This document shows positions 27,657 to 35,659 of a stretch of 64,000 bases of DNA, one piece after another. The first letter of the stretch is position 1. Each line of letters starts with the position of its first letter. The notes under the pieces were generated by a model. The model was given only the letters and a program-made list of their open reading frames with translations, was not told the DNA's origin and searched no databases. Both the position numbers and the translations under genes were made by a program. Source of the stretch: Bradyrhizobium diazoefficiens (lineage in GTDB: Bacteria > Pseudomonadota > Alphaproteobacteria > Rhizobiales > Xanthobacteraceae); NCBI RefSeq assembly GCF_016599855.1, contig NZ_CP067041.1:1178001-1242000 (forward strand). Reading direction: 5' to 3'.

Positions 27657-28137
27657 GCCGCGGCTCTCGAGGCTTGCTGCGGGTGGGCTTAGAGCTGCAG
27701 CGCACGAAAAGCAGTGACGGTCGAGCCGTTACCGGTCGATCGTCGTATCCCGGGGCAGCGCCCGGCTCTCTGCGAATCATCGACCAGCGCATCTCCACTC
27801 ATCTCGACAGAAGTGCCAGCTGCTGTGCCCACCCAGCTCACAACCGCGCGATCAACGATGTCCATTGTTTGAGTGGGCTCTATAACATTAGAGACCGTTC
27901 GGCGAGATCGCTCCTTGAAAAGAAGTTGCGCCACGTTGGTCCTGAAGATGGTGAACTCCAGTTCATCGTGCCGGCTCCCGCCCCAGGTAAGAACATCACA
28001 GCTTAAGCTGCAATCTGCACTGGGAGTGCGGAATAACCGTTACAAAGTTAGGCACAGTTCGTTTCTGGTTCACCCATCGACCGCAAGAATGTGCGTCAAC
28101 ATCTCTCGTTCGGAGTCGGCATCCATCGCTACGTACC
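27657..28137. other. Gap with a possible decayed open frame
   Basis: A minus-strand frame is open from about 28026 to 27689 and reads protein-like in part (DELEFTIFRTNVAQLLF, then SNVIEPTQTMD). It lacks a start codon with a ribosome-binding site and matches nothing I recognise. It may be a gene remnant. Confidence 0.3.
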
Positions 28138-28881
28138 TCAATTCAGGCGATGGCTCCATCTGTCTCGCTCTACGACCTGGAGAGGTTTTTCGACATTTCT
28201 CAGGATCGCGACGCGGCATTTTTCGAGCAACTCCTTCGTGTATACGGCGCCGAAATAGTCCAGCAGGAAGGTGCCAGTGTAGCTCAGATCATCAAGGTGC
28301 TTGATTACCCGATCGAGCATTGCACCAATTTCTCCAACGCGGTCGCGATAGCATGCGCGGATCACGTTAACGGCGTTCATCGAGTGAACCGCCTCGTCGG
28401 CAACCACCTCTCGCAGCCAACGAAGGAAGATGTCGTTGCGAAGTGCGGTATAGAACGGCTTCTCTGCAGCATAGGCATGGCAAGTGCACATCTCATCGAA
28501 TGCGATAATAACCATCACAGAGAATTCGTCGGTGAGGTAGTCAGTGATCGTACCGAAAGCATGCGGTCGAGCCTCCAATCTCTCTCGGAGGTTCCTCTCG
28601 GATCCATTGGCGACAAGTTCAATGATACGGACAAAGCCATCGGTGTGACGCTCTTCGTCCGCGGCCCAGACAGTAAAAAACGCCCGAGCTTCATCGGTGG
28701 CAATCAGATTGCGGACGGATAACTCGGCTTTCAAATGCCTGGCGTCATACTCCGTGTACAGGTCAGGCCACAATTTATTCCAACGTGTGCGCATAACTGA
28801 CGGTTCGGCGCTGAACATCGCCGGCGTAAGAGCCTTGAACAATTCTTTTGGATTCCAGTTCCGTCGAAGCGGCGTGATCAT
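28138..28881 (-). CDS. Ferritin-like diiron-carboxylate protein, 247 aa
   Basis: Two iron-binding signatures are visible: EERH (Glu76/77 to His79) after an upstream helix with Glu53, and VVADEAVHS in the second half. The spacing fits a four-helix bundle of the ferritin-like oxygenase/desaturase group. This includes acyl-ACP desaturases (EENRH, DEKRH) and AurF-type N-oxygenases. Either a hydroxylating/desaturating oxygenase or an N-oxygenase is possible. The ATG at 28881 is chosen because AGGAG lies 8 bases before it; a longer frame from 28968 adds an implausible Arg/Leu-rich leader. No partner reductase is adjacent, and it is not part of a clear operon. Confidence 0.7.
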   Translation of the reverse strand: MITPLRRNWNPKELFKALTPAMFSAEPSVMRTRWNKLWPDLYTEYDARHLKAELSVRNLIATDEARAFFTVWAADEERHTDGFVRIIELVANGSERNLRERLEARPHAFGTITDYLTDEFSVMVIIAFDEMCTCHAYAAEKPFYTALRNDIFLRWLREVVADEAVHSMNAVNVIRACYRDRVGEIGAMLDRVIKHLDDLSYTGTFLLDYFGAVYTKELLEKCRVAILRNVEKPLQVVERDRWSHRLN

Positions 28882-29422
28882 CCGACTGCTCCTAAGCGTA
28901 AGCGCTACGAGCGGCTCTGTTGGACGAATGTCCTTCCAAATGTTGGCAAACAAGTGTGCCACACACAAGACATTGCCGTCGCCTCCTTGTTTGGGTGGGG
29001 TACAATTCCGGACGCTGCACCTTTCGACTCAGCATGAAGTATTGCCTTGAACGGCGCAGTACGGAATCTTCGGGGCGCACCGCCGAGCCAACAATGGTCG
29101 CGATTCCGGAAGATTTGGGGATGACTTCATCAGCTCAGGCTGTCTGACCAGGCCTCAGGTCGTGGGCCATTTCTATGGGGCGGATTGATCAACCTCGATA
29201 TCGCACGCACTGTTGACGGAGCATGGCGAGCTCATGATCGCGCCGCATACCATGGGTGCTCCACCAGGCGTGATCTGTGCCCCAATCGGGCTCTTCGTCA
29301 GCCTGACAGCGCGACCTTCTTTTTCAAGCGACGCACGCCTGCTTGCTATTGGCGGTGACCTATTTTCTCTTTTCCAAGACCAAACTTCAATTCGATCCCA
29401 AGCGCATTGTCTTCAGCGATGA

Positions 29423-29884
29423 TGGCAAAAATGTCCTGTCGACCGGCAGCAAGACATCCTTGTATCGCGTAAACCGTGCGAAGCGTGGTGGGGTAGTGCT
29501 GCTCCCGTTGGCAGCGATTTCGGTAACGCGAGCGATGGTGCGTTTCTCGAGAAGAACGCTATTATTTTATCAAGGTCTTCGGAAGACTTGGAAGTGCGAT
29601 CCTTATCGAATCGGTTGATAGGTCAACCTCTGTTGGGCAAGGATGAGGACTGGGTCTTCACCGACGCCGCAGGTCGCTTTGATCTCGATGAAATCGAGAA
29701 ACAGGCAGCAGGATACTGGGTAATGCCCGACGACCCCTTGCGGGCTCTGCCACCCGCCATTTTCATGCGAGATTACTATGAGCCGCGCCTAGGCCCACGC
29801 ACTTCCGCCGCCAGCGCGAACCCCCGCGTAGATTGTGTTGATGGTCACGGCATCGATCTTAAAGTCCTGCATCGCAAATTTTAA
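29423..29884 (+). pseudogene. Gene remnant of unknown family
   Basis: A frame open from 29423 reads convincingly like protein: CEAWWGSAAPVGSDFG, then LIGQPLLGKDEDWVFTDAAG, then YWVMPDDPLRALPPAIFMRD. It has no start codon with a ribosome-binding site, and its last ~30 codons run antisense into the DUF1353 gene. It is probably the truncated 3' part of a lost gene. Confidence 0.35.
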
Positions 29885-30297
29885 TGTCATATCCGACGTG
29901 TCTTTGGACCGATCCTGCTCCCAATAGAGCCAATCATGGATGACCGCCGCATAGGCGTATATCCCGTCCGGCCGAAGGAGCGACCAGAAGGCACGCGGGA
30001 TGCTGGCGAAGTCCGTCACAAAACCGACCGGTACGGTCACCGGCTTGTACTTTTCCTGTCCCGGGTTGGGCTTCCAGCTTATAGGCTTCGTTATAAATAG
30101 GTTGGGTCGGCAAAGCGCCCGAGGTACAACGCGCCTTCGACTGCTCGCGCATCGTTGATCCATTTGTCCATCCACTCTGCGGGAGTAGGAATGGGCTGTC
30201 GCTTCGGCTTGGCGGCCAGCGTAGGACCACTCAGAAAGGTGGCGCCCCCAAGTAATGCCGATTGAGCTAGAAATTTACGGCGATCGAAACTATCCAT
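29789..30297 (-). pseudogene. Tat-exported DUF1353 protein split by a one-base frameshift
   Basis: The first frame starts at 30297 with a twin-arginine signal (MDSFDRRKFLAQSALLGG) and runs to GRFADPTYL before a stop at about 30091. The next frame continues ITKPISWKPNPGQEKY, then VPVGFVTDFASIPRAFW and AAVIHDWLYW, the core of DUF1353. Restoring one T near 30091 would rejoin them as DPTYFITKPISW. This is either a recent single-base deletion or a sequencing error. The intact product would be an exported small protein of unknown activity; DUF1353 proteins often occur in phage and mobile contexts. Confidence 0.75.
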
Positions 30298-31333
30298 GCT
30301 GCAACTCCAGAAAGAAAATTCGGTTGTTCTGAAATATCGAACCGATCTCGAAGAGCCCTGCTGTATAAGCGTGCAATTCTAATTTGCAATCAAGGAATAT
30401 GCACGTTTCAAGCGCGCGAGAGCTCTGCCGGCTCGAAAACGGACTTCCGATCATCTTTCGGAACGCCTGGCGTTGTTGCCGGGTTTCAAAGTGTCTATGC
30501 GGAGACCCGAATTAAATATCGCAAGTTTGCGTGGTCTGCATTGCCAACACCAGCAAGCGGCGATGGGTCTGCCTAGACGGCTTCGCCGGCGATTAGCCCT
30601 TACCGCCCAGCTATTCGATCGAGGATCTCCTAGGCGCGCGCCCTCACAAAGGTAGGCTTCCGAATTCGTGACTACTGGTATGGGGATCTAATCACTCCAA
30701 ACTCGATCCGCAAAAGACGGCGATATGGCTGCCGCAGCGGAAGGCCGACCCAAACAGCATCCGCTCCGTTAGGCGTCGGCGCCGCCATCACGACCTTTTC
30801 TGATTGCACCAGATGTGCAACACTAGGCAACTAAGTAATTGATTTTACTTGCTCCAAGGCGGTTTCCTAAACCGTACGTCAGATGTCTGCAGATCGTAAC
30901 TGTCGATATCCCTTTTTCTAGCAATCGTGTACTCATACGAGCTGCGTCGTGGCCTCTTCGTAAGGGGCCGTTCACACAGGAAGCCGCGACGATAGATGCT
31001 CTAGATGCGCGCGGGGTGAGAGTGCGTCGTTTCAAGACTCTGAATTTAGACAATAATTATGCAACCTTCCGCCATAATAAAGCAGCGTTGAGAAAGCTCC
31101 TTAAAATAAAAAATAAGGTCTTGCTGCGCGCCAGAGCTCTCTGGTGTGGTCCAGCAGAACCGCCATCTTGCGAGGCCGCTTCGCCTGACTCGTCGGTTCG
31201 TTCGCCTCCGGTCCCGCGCTCGGGGCGGATTCCCTTTACCTTGCTAGCTAATTGATGAGCCGCCGGCGAAACAGCCGCGAGACAGCCCTTCCGAAATCGC
31301 CTATTCAACCATCGGTAGCGGAGATCCGCAAAA
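30298..31333. other. About 1 kb without a supported gene, left flank of the 31-47 kb island
   Basis: It holds AT-richer sequence, a short hairpin AAGTAA/TTACTT near 30834-30851 and a 17-nt stretch at 30859-30875 that folds like a tRNA anticodon arm. No full tRNA can be drawn. No integrase or clear open frame is seen. This is presumably the promoter region and boundary of the island. Confidence 0.4.
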
Positions 31334-33217
31334 GTGCCCGTTCAAACTTCCGAATTGCCCGATGGATTGATCATTCCCGTGGACGTTCCGTCCATCGAAG
31401 ATTTTAAGAGCCAGTTCGAGGCCGCCGTTCAGGATCCAGGCTGCCATTTCTACATCGATACCTCCATCCTCGTATGGCTGACGCAGATCGCCAAACCGGC
31501 ACGGGCGCAATTCAAAGATTGGATGAAGCAGGTCGGCGAGACCCGGTTTCACGTGCCGGTCTGGAGCGCCCACGAGTTCTTCAATCACCACGTCAACGAT
31601 CTGATCGGTCGGAAGCTATCCGAAGCGGCAGAGGCCATGCGACAGACCGCGGACCGGACGTACTCGGAGATCAGGCCATTTCTCGGCGAGCCCGTCGACG
31701 AACGGTCGCCCCGGGATCTCCATCTGCAGGCGAGAGATATCCTCGTTCAGCTCAAGCGGTTGGCGACGGACGTCGGGCGCTGGAAGGAGAAGCACTACCA
31801 GCAGCACCTGCAGGAGGTGGTGGATCTGATCACGTCGCTGCGGCTCAGGCAAAGGCCGAGCATCATCGACTTCATGACCGACATCGACGTCTTGGAACGG
31901 AATCGGTATTCCGGACGGATTCCTCCCGGATTCAAGGACAAGCATAAGCGTCCGAAGAACTCGGAGCCCACGAAGACCGGCGCCGGAACCGAGCTTCTGG
32001 GAGACAATCGTTACGGCGACCTGATGTTCTGGCGCGAGGTGTTGGAGCATGCCTCGGCGGACGAGGCGATCACCGCGGTCGTCATCATCTCCAACGACGG
32101 CAAGAACGACTGGCAGATGGGCGCCAGCAGATCGCCCGACGAAGACCAGGAAATGCGCGAGTTGCGGAAGGGGTGGCCTCCGATCCCGACCGTGCACCCC
32201 ATGCTGCGGTATGAAGCCAACTATGCGGCCGCAACGACTTCCGTCATGCTGATCGACTGCGAATACCTGGCGCTGCTGCTCCGGAAGACCGGGGTCGATG
32301 CCGACGATTTCGTGGAAGCCGCGATCGCGACGCGGCTGCCGGATCCGCGCGGCGACGCCAAGGAGAAGCGGAAGTCCAAGGTTCGCGAGGCCTTGGCAAA
32401 ATCCCCGGCCGGCGCGCCCGAAAGCGATCGGATCGTTACGAGCACTCTCGCGCTGGTGCGGGCCTCGCGCGAGAAACGGATCGGTTCGGCCACGGAGGCG
32501 ATGATCTCCGCGATGTTCGACGATGCGACCAGCGGCCAGGTCGTTCCGCCCACCGAAGCTTTCCTTTCGGGCGCGACGACCACCGACCTGGTGCAGCTCG
32601 GCCGCTTTGTCCACTCGCGCGCCGCCTCCAGAGATGCACTCGGCGTAACCAGACTCTCGGATCTGACGGCGGCTCTCGCCGATCTGCCCGACAGGACCGC
32701 CACCTGCATCTATTTCGGCATTCTCATCTCGATCTATTTCGACGAGAACAACGGCGTTAGACTGCCCCCCGCGGCGCTTGGACTGGACGGTCTCGTTCGT
32801 CTTCGTACCAAGAGCTTCGCATCGCGAAGTTTCGAGGCGTTGGAATTCCGCTTCAAGAACGAGCCGAAGCGATCGCCGTTCGTGGTCGACAGGACGAAGG
32901 ACAGGCTCGAAGTCTCGGTGCGGACGAAGGAGGTGGCGACGAGCGAATGTCCGGTGATCACGAGCCTGCAGATCGATGGAATCGAATTGCTCACGGCGGC
33001 TCAGTCGGAGGCCGGATCGCGTCTGAAGACGCAGTTCGACGACAGGACGCCGGTGTCGCTTCAGGAATTGGTGGACGTCGCCGCACGATGCTTCGGGATC
33101 TCCACGCTTCTGATCGGGATCGGCGATCAGGCCCACCGGAAATTCGCGTACGAAGACCTGACGGGATTCGAGGCGCCGGACGCAGTGTTTCTAACCAAGG
33201 AGAACGTCGGTGCCTGA
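31334..33217 (+). CDS. PIN-like (PIN_8) nuclease-domain protein, first gene of the island, 627 aa
   Basis: The N-terminal ~300 residues match the PIN_8 layout: Asp42 in YIDTSILVWL, Glu81 in WSAHEFFNHH, then RIPPGFKDKHK, GDLMFWREVLEHA and VVIISNDGKNDWQ. These supply the acidic metal-binding residues of a PIN ribonuclease fold. Roughly 300 C-terminal residues show no domain I recognise. The GTG start is preceded by GGAG at good spacing. The last 8 bases overlap the HSP90-like gene, so the two are co-translated. In conflict systems PIN domains usually cleave RNA (tRNA, mRNA) or act as flap-type nucleases; target and regulation here are inferred. The GC-rich composition matches the rest of the island and contrasts with the gap upstream. 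Confidence 0.8.
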   Translation: MPVQTSELPDGLIIPVDVPSIEDFKSQFEAAVQDPGCHFYIDTSILVWLTQIAKPARAQFKDWMKQVGETRFHVPVWSAHEFFNHHVNDLIGRKLSEAAEAMRQTADRTYSEIRPFLGEPVDERSPRDLHLQARDILVQLKRLATDVGRWKEKHYQQHLQEVVDLITSLRLRQRPSIIDFMTDIDVLERNRYSGRIPPGFKDKHKRPKNSEPTKTGAGTELLGDNRYGDLMFWREVLEHASADEAITAVVIISNDGKNDWQMGASRSPDEDQEMRELRKGWPPIPTVHPMLRYEANYAAATTSVMLIDCEYLALLLRKTGVDADDFVEAAIATRLPDPRGDAKEKRKSKVREALAKSPAGAPESDRIVTSTLALVRASREKRIGSATEAMISAMFDDATSGQVVPPTEAFLSGATTTDLVQLGRFVHSRAASRDALGVTRLSDLTAALADLPDRTATCIYFGILISIYFDENNGVRLPPAALGLDGLVRLRTKSFASRSFEALEFRFKNEPKRSPFVVDRTKDRLEVSVRTKEVATSECPVITSLQIDGIELLTAAQSEAGSRLKTQFDDRTPVSLQELVDVAARCFGISTLLIGIGDQAHRKFAYEDLTGFEAPDAVFLTKENVGA

Positions 33218-34775
33218 TACAGCCCGGACAGGCCGAAGCCTCCCGATCGAACCGTACTTCGGAGGCTTTATTCTCGAGACGCTGACTCTCGGCATGTACG
33301 GGGAGTCGCGCAACGCGATAAGGGAGTATCTGCAGAACGCATTCGATGCGATCATGCAGGCGCTCAAGGAGGGCCACATCAAGGGTTCGGAAGGCAAGGT
33401 CCGCCTGATCGTGACCGAAGACGGGCTGACGATTCGGGACAACGGTACAGGTCTTCGATCTCGCGTGGCGGTCGACACGCTGACTTCAATAGGTGCCTCG
33501 AAGAAGGACTACCGTAAGGAGGCGGGATTCCGCGGGATCGGGCGGCTTGCGGGGATCGCGCTCTGCGACAAGCTGACGTTCCGCACGAAGGCCCGCAAGG
33601 AGACGATCGAGACGATCGTCGAGATCGATGCCAGGAATCTACGGAGCGAGATGTCGCCGGCGCGCGGGGGTCATCTCCCGCTGGAGGAATTGATGATGAA
33701 CAACATCAAGGCCTCTCAAAGCGAAAGCGACGAGCGCGAGCAGGACGGGTTCTTCGAGGTGATACTTCAGGATTTCGTCGACAGTGCTCCTCTCGAATGC
33801 TCGGACACGAAGCTCCTCTCGGAATTCGTAGGACAGGTCGCGCCGGTGCCGTACGCGAAGGAGTTCACGTTCGCCGAAGACATACTTCGACAGGGCAAGA
33901 AGCGCAACGTTTCCATCGATCAGGTCAGGGTTGTCCTGGAGGAGGGCGACAACAAGACGGAAATCTTCAAGCCGTACAGGAATAGCTTCGCGGTCGTGAA
34001 GGACTCGGTCGAACTGAACGAAGTGACGTACATCGAATCGAAGTCGGACAAGTGGTGGGGCTGGGTCGGCCACAAGACCGAGCCGGGTGCCTATAAGGAC
34101 GACACCACGAAAGGAATCCGCATTCGCGTCAGGAACCTTCAGATCGACGGCACGCAGATCATCGGCAGGATATTCGAGAACGACATCGAAGGTGCGACCA
34201 GCTACGGTAGATTCAACGATTGGTTCGTCGGAGAGATATTCGTGGATCCCACCTATCTCGTTCCGAACGCCAGACGAGATCACTTCGAGGACGACAAGAA
34301 TTGGCGCGAAATGCGCAAGGAGTTGGGAACGGTCTGCGAAGGATTGGGAAAAGAGGCCTATGAGATCTCGCGCAAAAACCAGCACTCGTTGAAGAAGCTC
34401 GCATCGGACACGAAGGAGTTGCAGGACGATGGCAAGAAGCTGTTCGTATCCGACGATCCCTCTCCCGACAAGCTCATCGAGATATCCAGCCGAGCGAACA
34501 AGATTCAGAGGCGGATCGCTCGGGCGTTGCGCAACGCCGACAACGAGACGACCAGCCAGCTTAGATCGCTCGAGAACAAACTCTTGGACGTCAAGACGGA
34601 CGCCGTGCGCAAGCTCGGCCTGACGCAGGCCCTGGACATCGACGAAGCGAGGCAGGAGGCTCAGGACGAGCTTGCATCCAGCCTCGTCGAGGCCTTCAAG
34701 GAAGTGCTGGACTCGCGTTGCTATGGAAAGGCACGCAAGGCGATGGAAGATGTTCTCGGTCGGTCGGATTTCTAG
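33210..34775 (+). CDS. HSP90-like (GHKL) ATPase, copy 1, 521 aa
   Basis: The Bergerat ATP-binding fold is clear: N-box AIREYLQNAFDAI (residues 36-48), IRDNGTGL (75-82, with the Asp-x-Gly-x-Gly signature) and the lid motif GFRGIGRLAG (106-115). A middle region carries LVPNARRDHFE, which is shared with the second HSP90-like protein at 45748. The C-terminal ~130 residues are helical and Lys/Glu-rich. The charged loop SESDEREQDG is a likely linker. Such proteins use ATP-driven N-domain closure to clamp clients or DNA. It is co-translated with the PIN gene through an 8-base overlap, so it may control PIN activity. No histidine-kinase or gyrase/MutL-specific domain is present. Confidence 0.88.
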   Translation: MPDTARTGRSLPIEPYFGGFILETLTLGMYGESRNAIREYLQNAFDAIMQALKEGHIKGSEGKVRLIVTEDGLTIRDNGTGLRSRVAVDTLTSIGASKKDYRKEAGFRGIGRLAGIALCDKLTFRTKARKETIETIVEIDARNLRSEMSPARGGHLPLEELMMNNIKASQSESDEREQDGFFEVILQDFVDSAPLECSDTKLLSEFVGQVAPVPYAKEFTFAEDILRQGKKRNVSIDQVRVVLEEGDNKTEIFKPYRNSFAVVKDSVELNEVTYIESKSDKWWGWVGHKTEPGAYKDDTTKGIRIRVRNLQIDGTQIIGRIFENDIEGATSYGRFNDWFVGEIFVDPTYLVPNARRDHFEDDKNWREMRKELGTVCEGLGKEAYEISRKNQHSLKKLASDTKELQDDGKKLFVSDDPSPDKLIEISSRANKIQRRIARALRNADNETTSQLRSLENKLLDVKTDAVRKLGLTQALDIDEARQEAQDELASSLVEAFKEVLDSRCYGKARKAMEDVLGRSDF

Positions 34776-34809
34776 CGCCGTCCCTCGCAGACACGTGCCG
34801 ATCGGAATT

Positions 34810-35547
34810 TCATTGGTTGTGTGGCGATACCCATTGGCGAGCGTCGCAATGGAGACACTTGCCATCGTGACCTTTCCGCGACCGGTTTAAAGCGTCGTAT
34901 ACGACACCATTCTTAGCATTGCAGAACCGGCAGTCGACTAACGCGGCGACATCGGACTGTGCGCTCAATCCGCAGCAGTGGCAGAAATACGTGTCGGAGA
35001 CCCGCAAGCTGAGCGCGTCGGCCTTGCATTCCCAGCACCGCAGGACGGTTTCGGTGTCGGGATCGTCGAATGCGCTGTCGACCGCCTCGTTCCGATAGGG
35101 CACGAAGGTCGTCAGAATGCCCAGTGCTGCGCCGCTCAGCAGTCGCGCATGATTGGCGAACTCGCCGGTGTCTCTCCAACCGGCCGATGCGAAGCGGTTC
35201 AGAGCGCGGACCGCGAGATGCGCGCTGGTTACCCGTACCTCCGCCAGATCGAGGTCACCTGCGAAGTGGACCAGTTTGTTGCGGAGCGATGCTGCCTCGT
35301 CGAACAGTTCCTTGTCCAGCGGAGACAGCGCCTCGACGTCTTCCAAGGCTTCGAGGGTTCGGCGGTAAGTGATGCTGCGGAATGCTCCTGACCGCACGCG
35401 CGCCAGATCGGCGCACCACGGCCCATCGACCAATTTGGCGAAACCCAGTGCTTCGACCAGACGAAACTTCGCGAGCAGTTCCATGCTGGTTTGTATCGAG
35501 ACGATCGCTATCTTGGCGGTCCGGGAGTCGGCTGCGTTCGAGAACAT
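34810..35547 (-). CDS. HEPN-like domain with C-terminal zinc ribbons, 245 aa
   Basis: The N-terminal half is helical, with SMELLAKFRLVEALGF and SLRNKLVHFAGDL. The second contains the R-x4-H motif (Arg89-His94) typical of HEPN ribonucleases. The C-terminal ~90 residues hold four CxxC pairs (CWEC, CHCC, CRFC, CLHC), enough for two zinc ribbons, a common nucleic-acid-binding add-on. It converges on the first HSP90-like gene with a 34-bp gap and follows the GTPase gene on the minus strand. An upstream ATG at 35630 opens a 21-codon frame (ending in LLFENAADS) whose end resembles this protein's own start (MFSNAADS). This may mark a small duplication or the remains of an altered start. A toxin-like RNase activity is inferred, not shown. 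Confidence 0.65.
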   Translation of the reverse strand: MFSNAADSRTAKIAIVSIQTSMELLAKFRLVEALGFAKLVDGPWCADLARVRSGAFRSITYRRTLEALEDVEALSPLDKELFDEAASLRNKLVHFAGDLDLAEVRVTSAHLAVRALNRFASAGWRDTGEFANHARLLSGAALGILTTFVPYRNEAVDSAFDDPDTETVLRCWECKADALSLRVSDTYFCHCCGLSAQSDVAALVDCRFCNAKNGVVYDALNRSRKGHDGKCLHCDARQWVSPHNQ

Positions 35548-35659
35548 TAGCTCGATCCCGCCACTCAGGAATCTGCCGCGTTTTCGAACAGCAAGTTCAT
35601 TGCGGTCACGTCGATTTCGGTCCAGTTCATTGCATCCTCCACGCTGCTGCGAGACGCGT

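Noticed and set aside
30859..30875. A 17-nt stretch that folds like a tRNA anticodon arm with CCT in the loop, near the left edge of the 31-47 kb island
   Set aside because: No D-arm, T-arm (GTTCGA) or acceptor stem can be drawn around it and no second copy lies at the right edge, so it is not called a tRNA or an attachment site.
31616..33136. 506-codon minus-strand frame across the PIN gene
   Set aside because: Extremely Arg/His/Gly-rich shadow; the plus-strand protein has clear PIN motifs.
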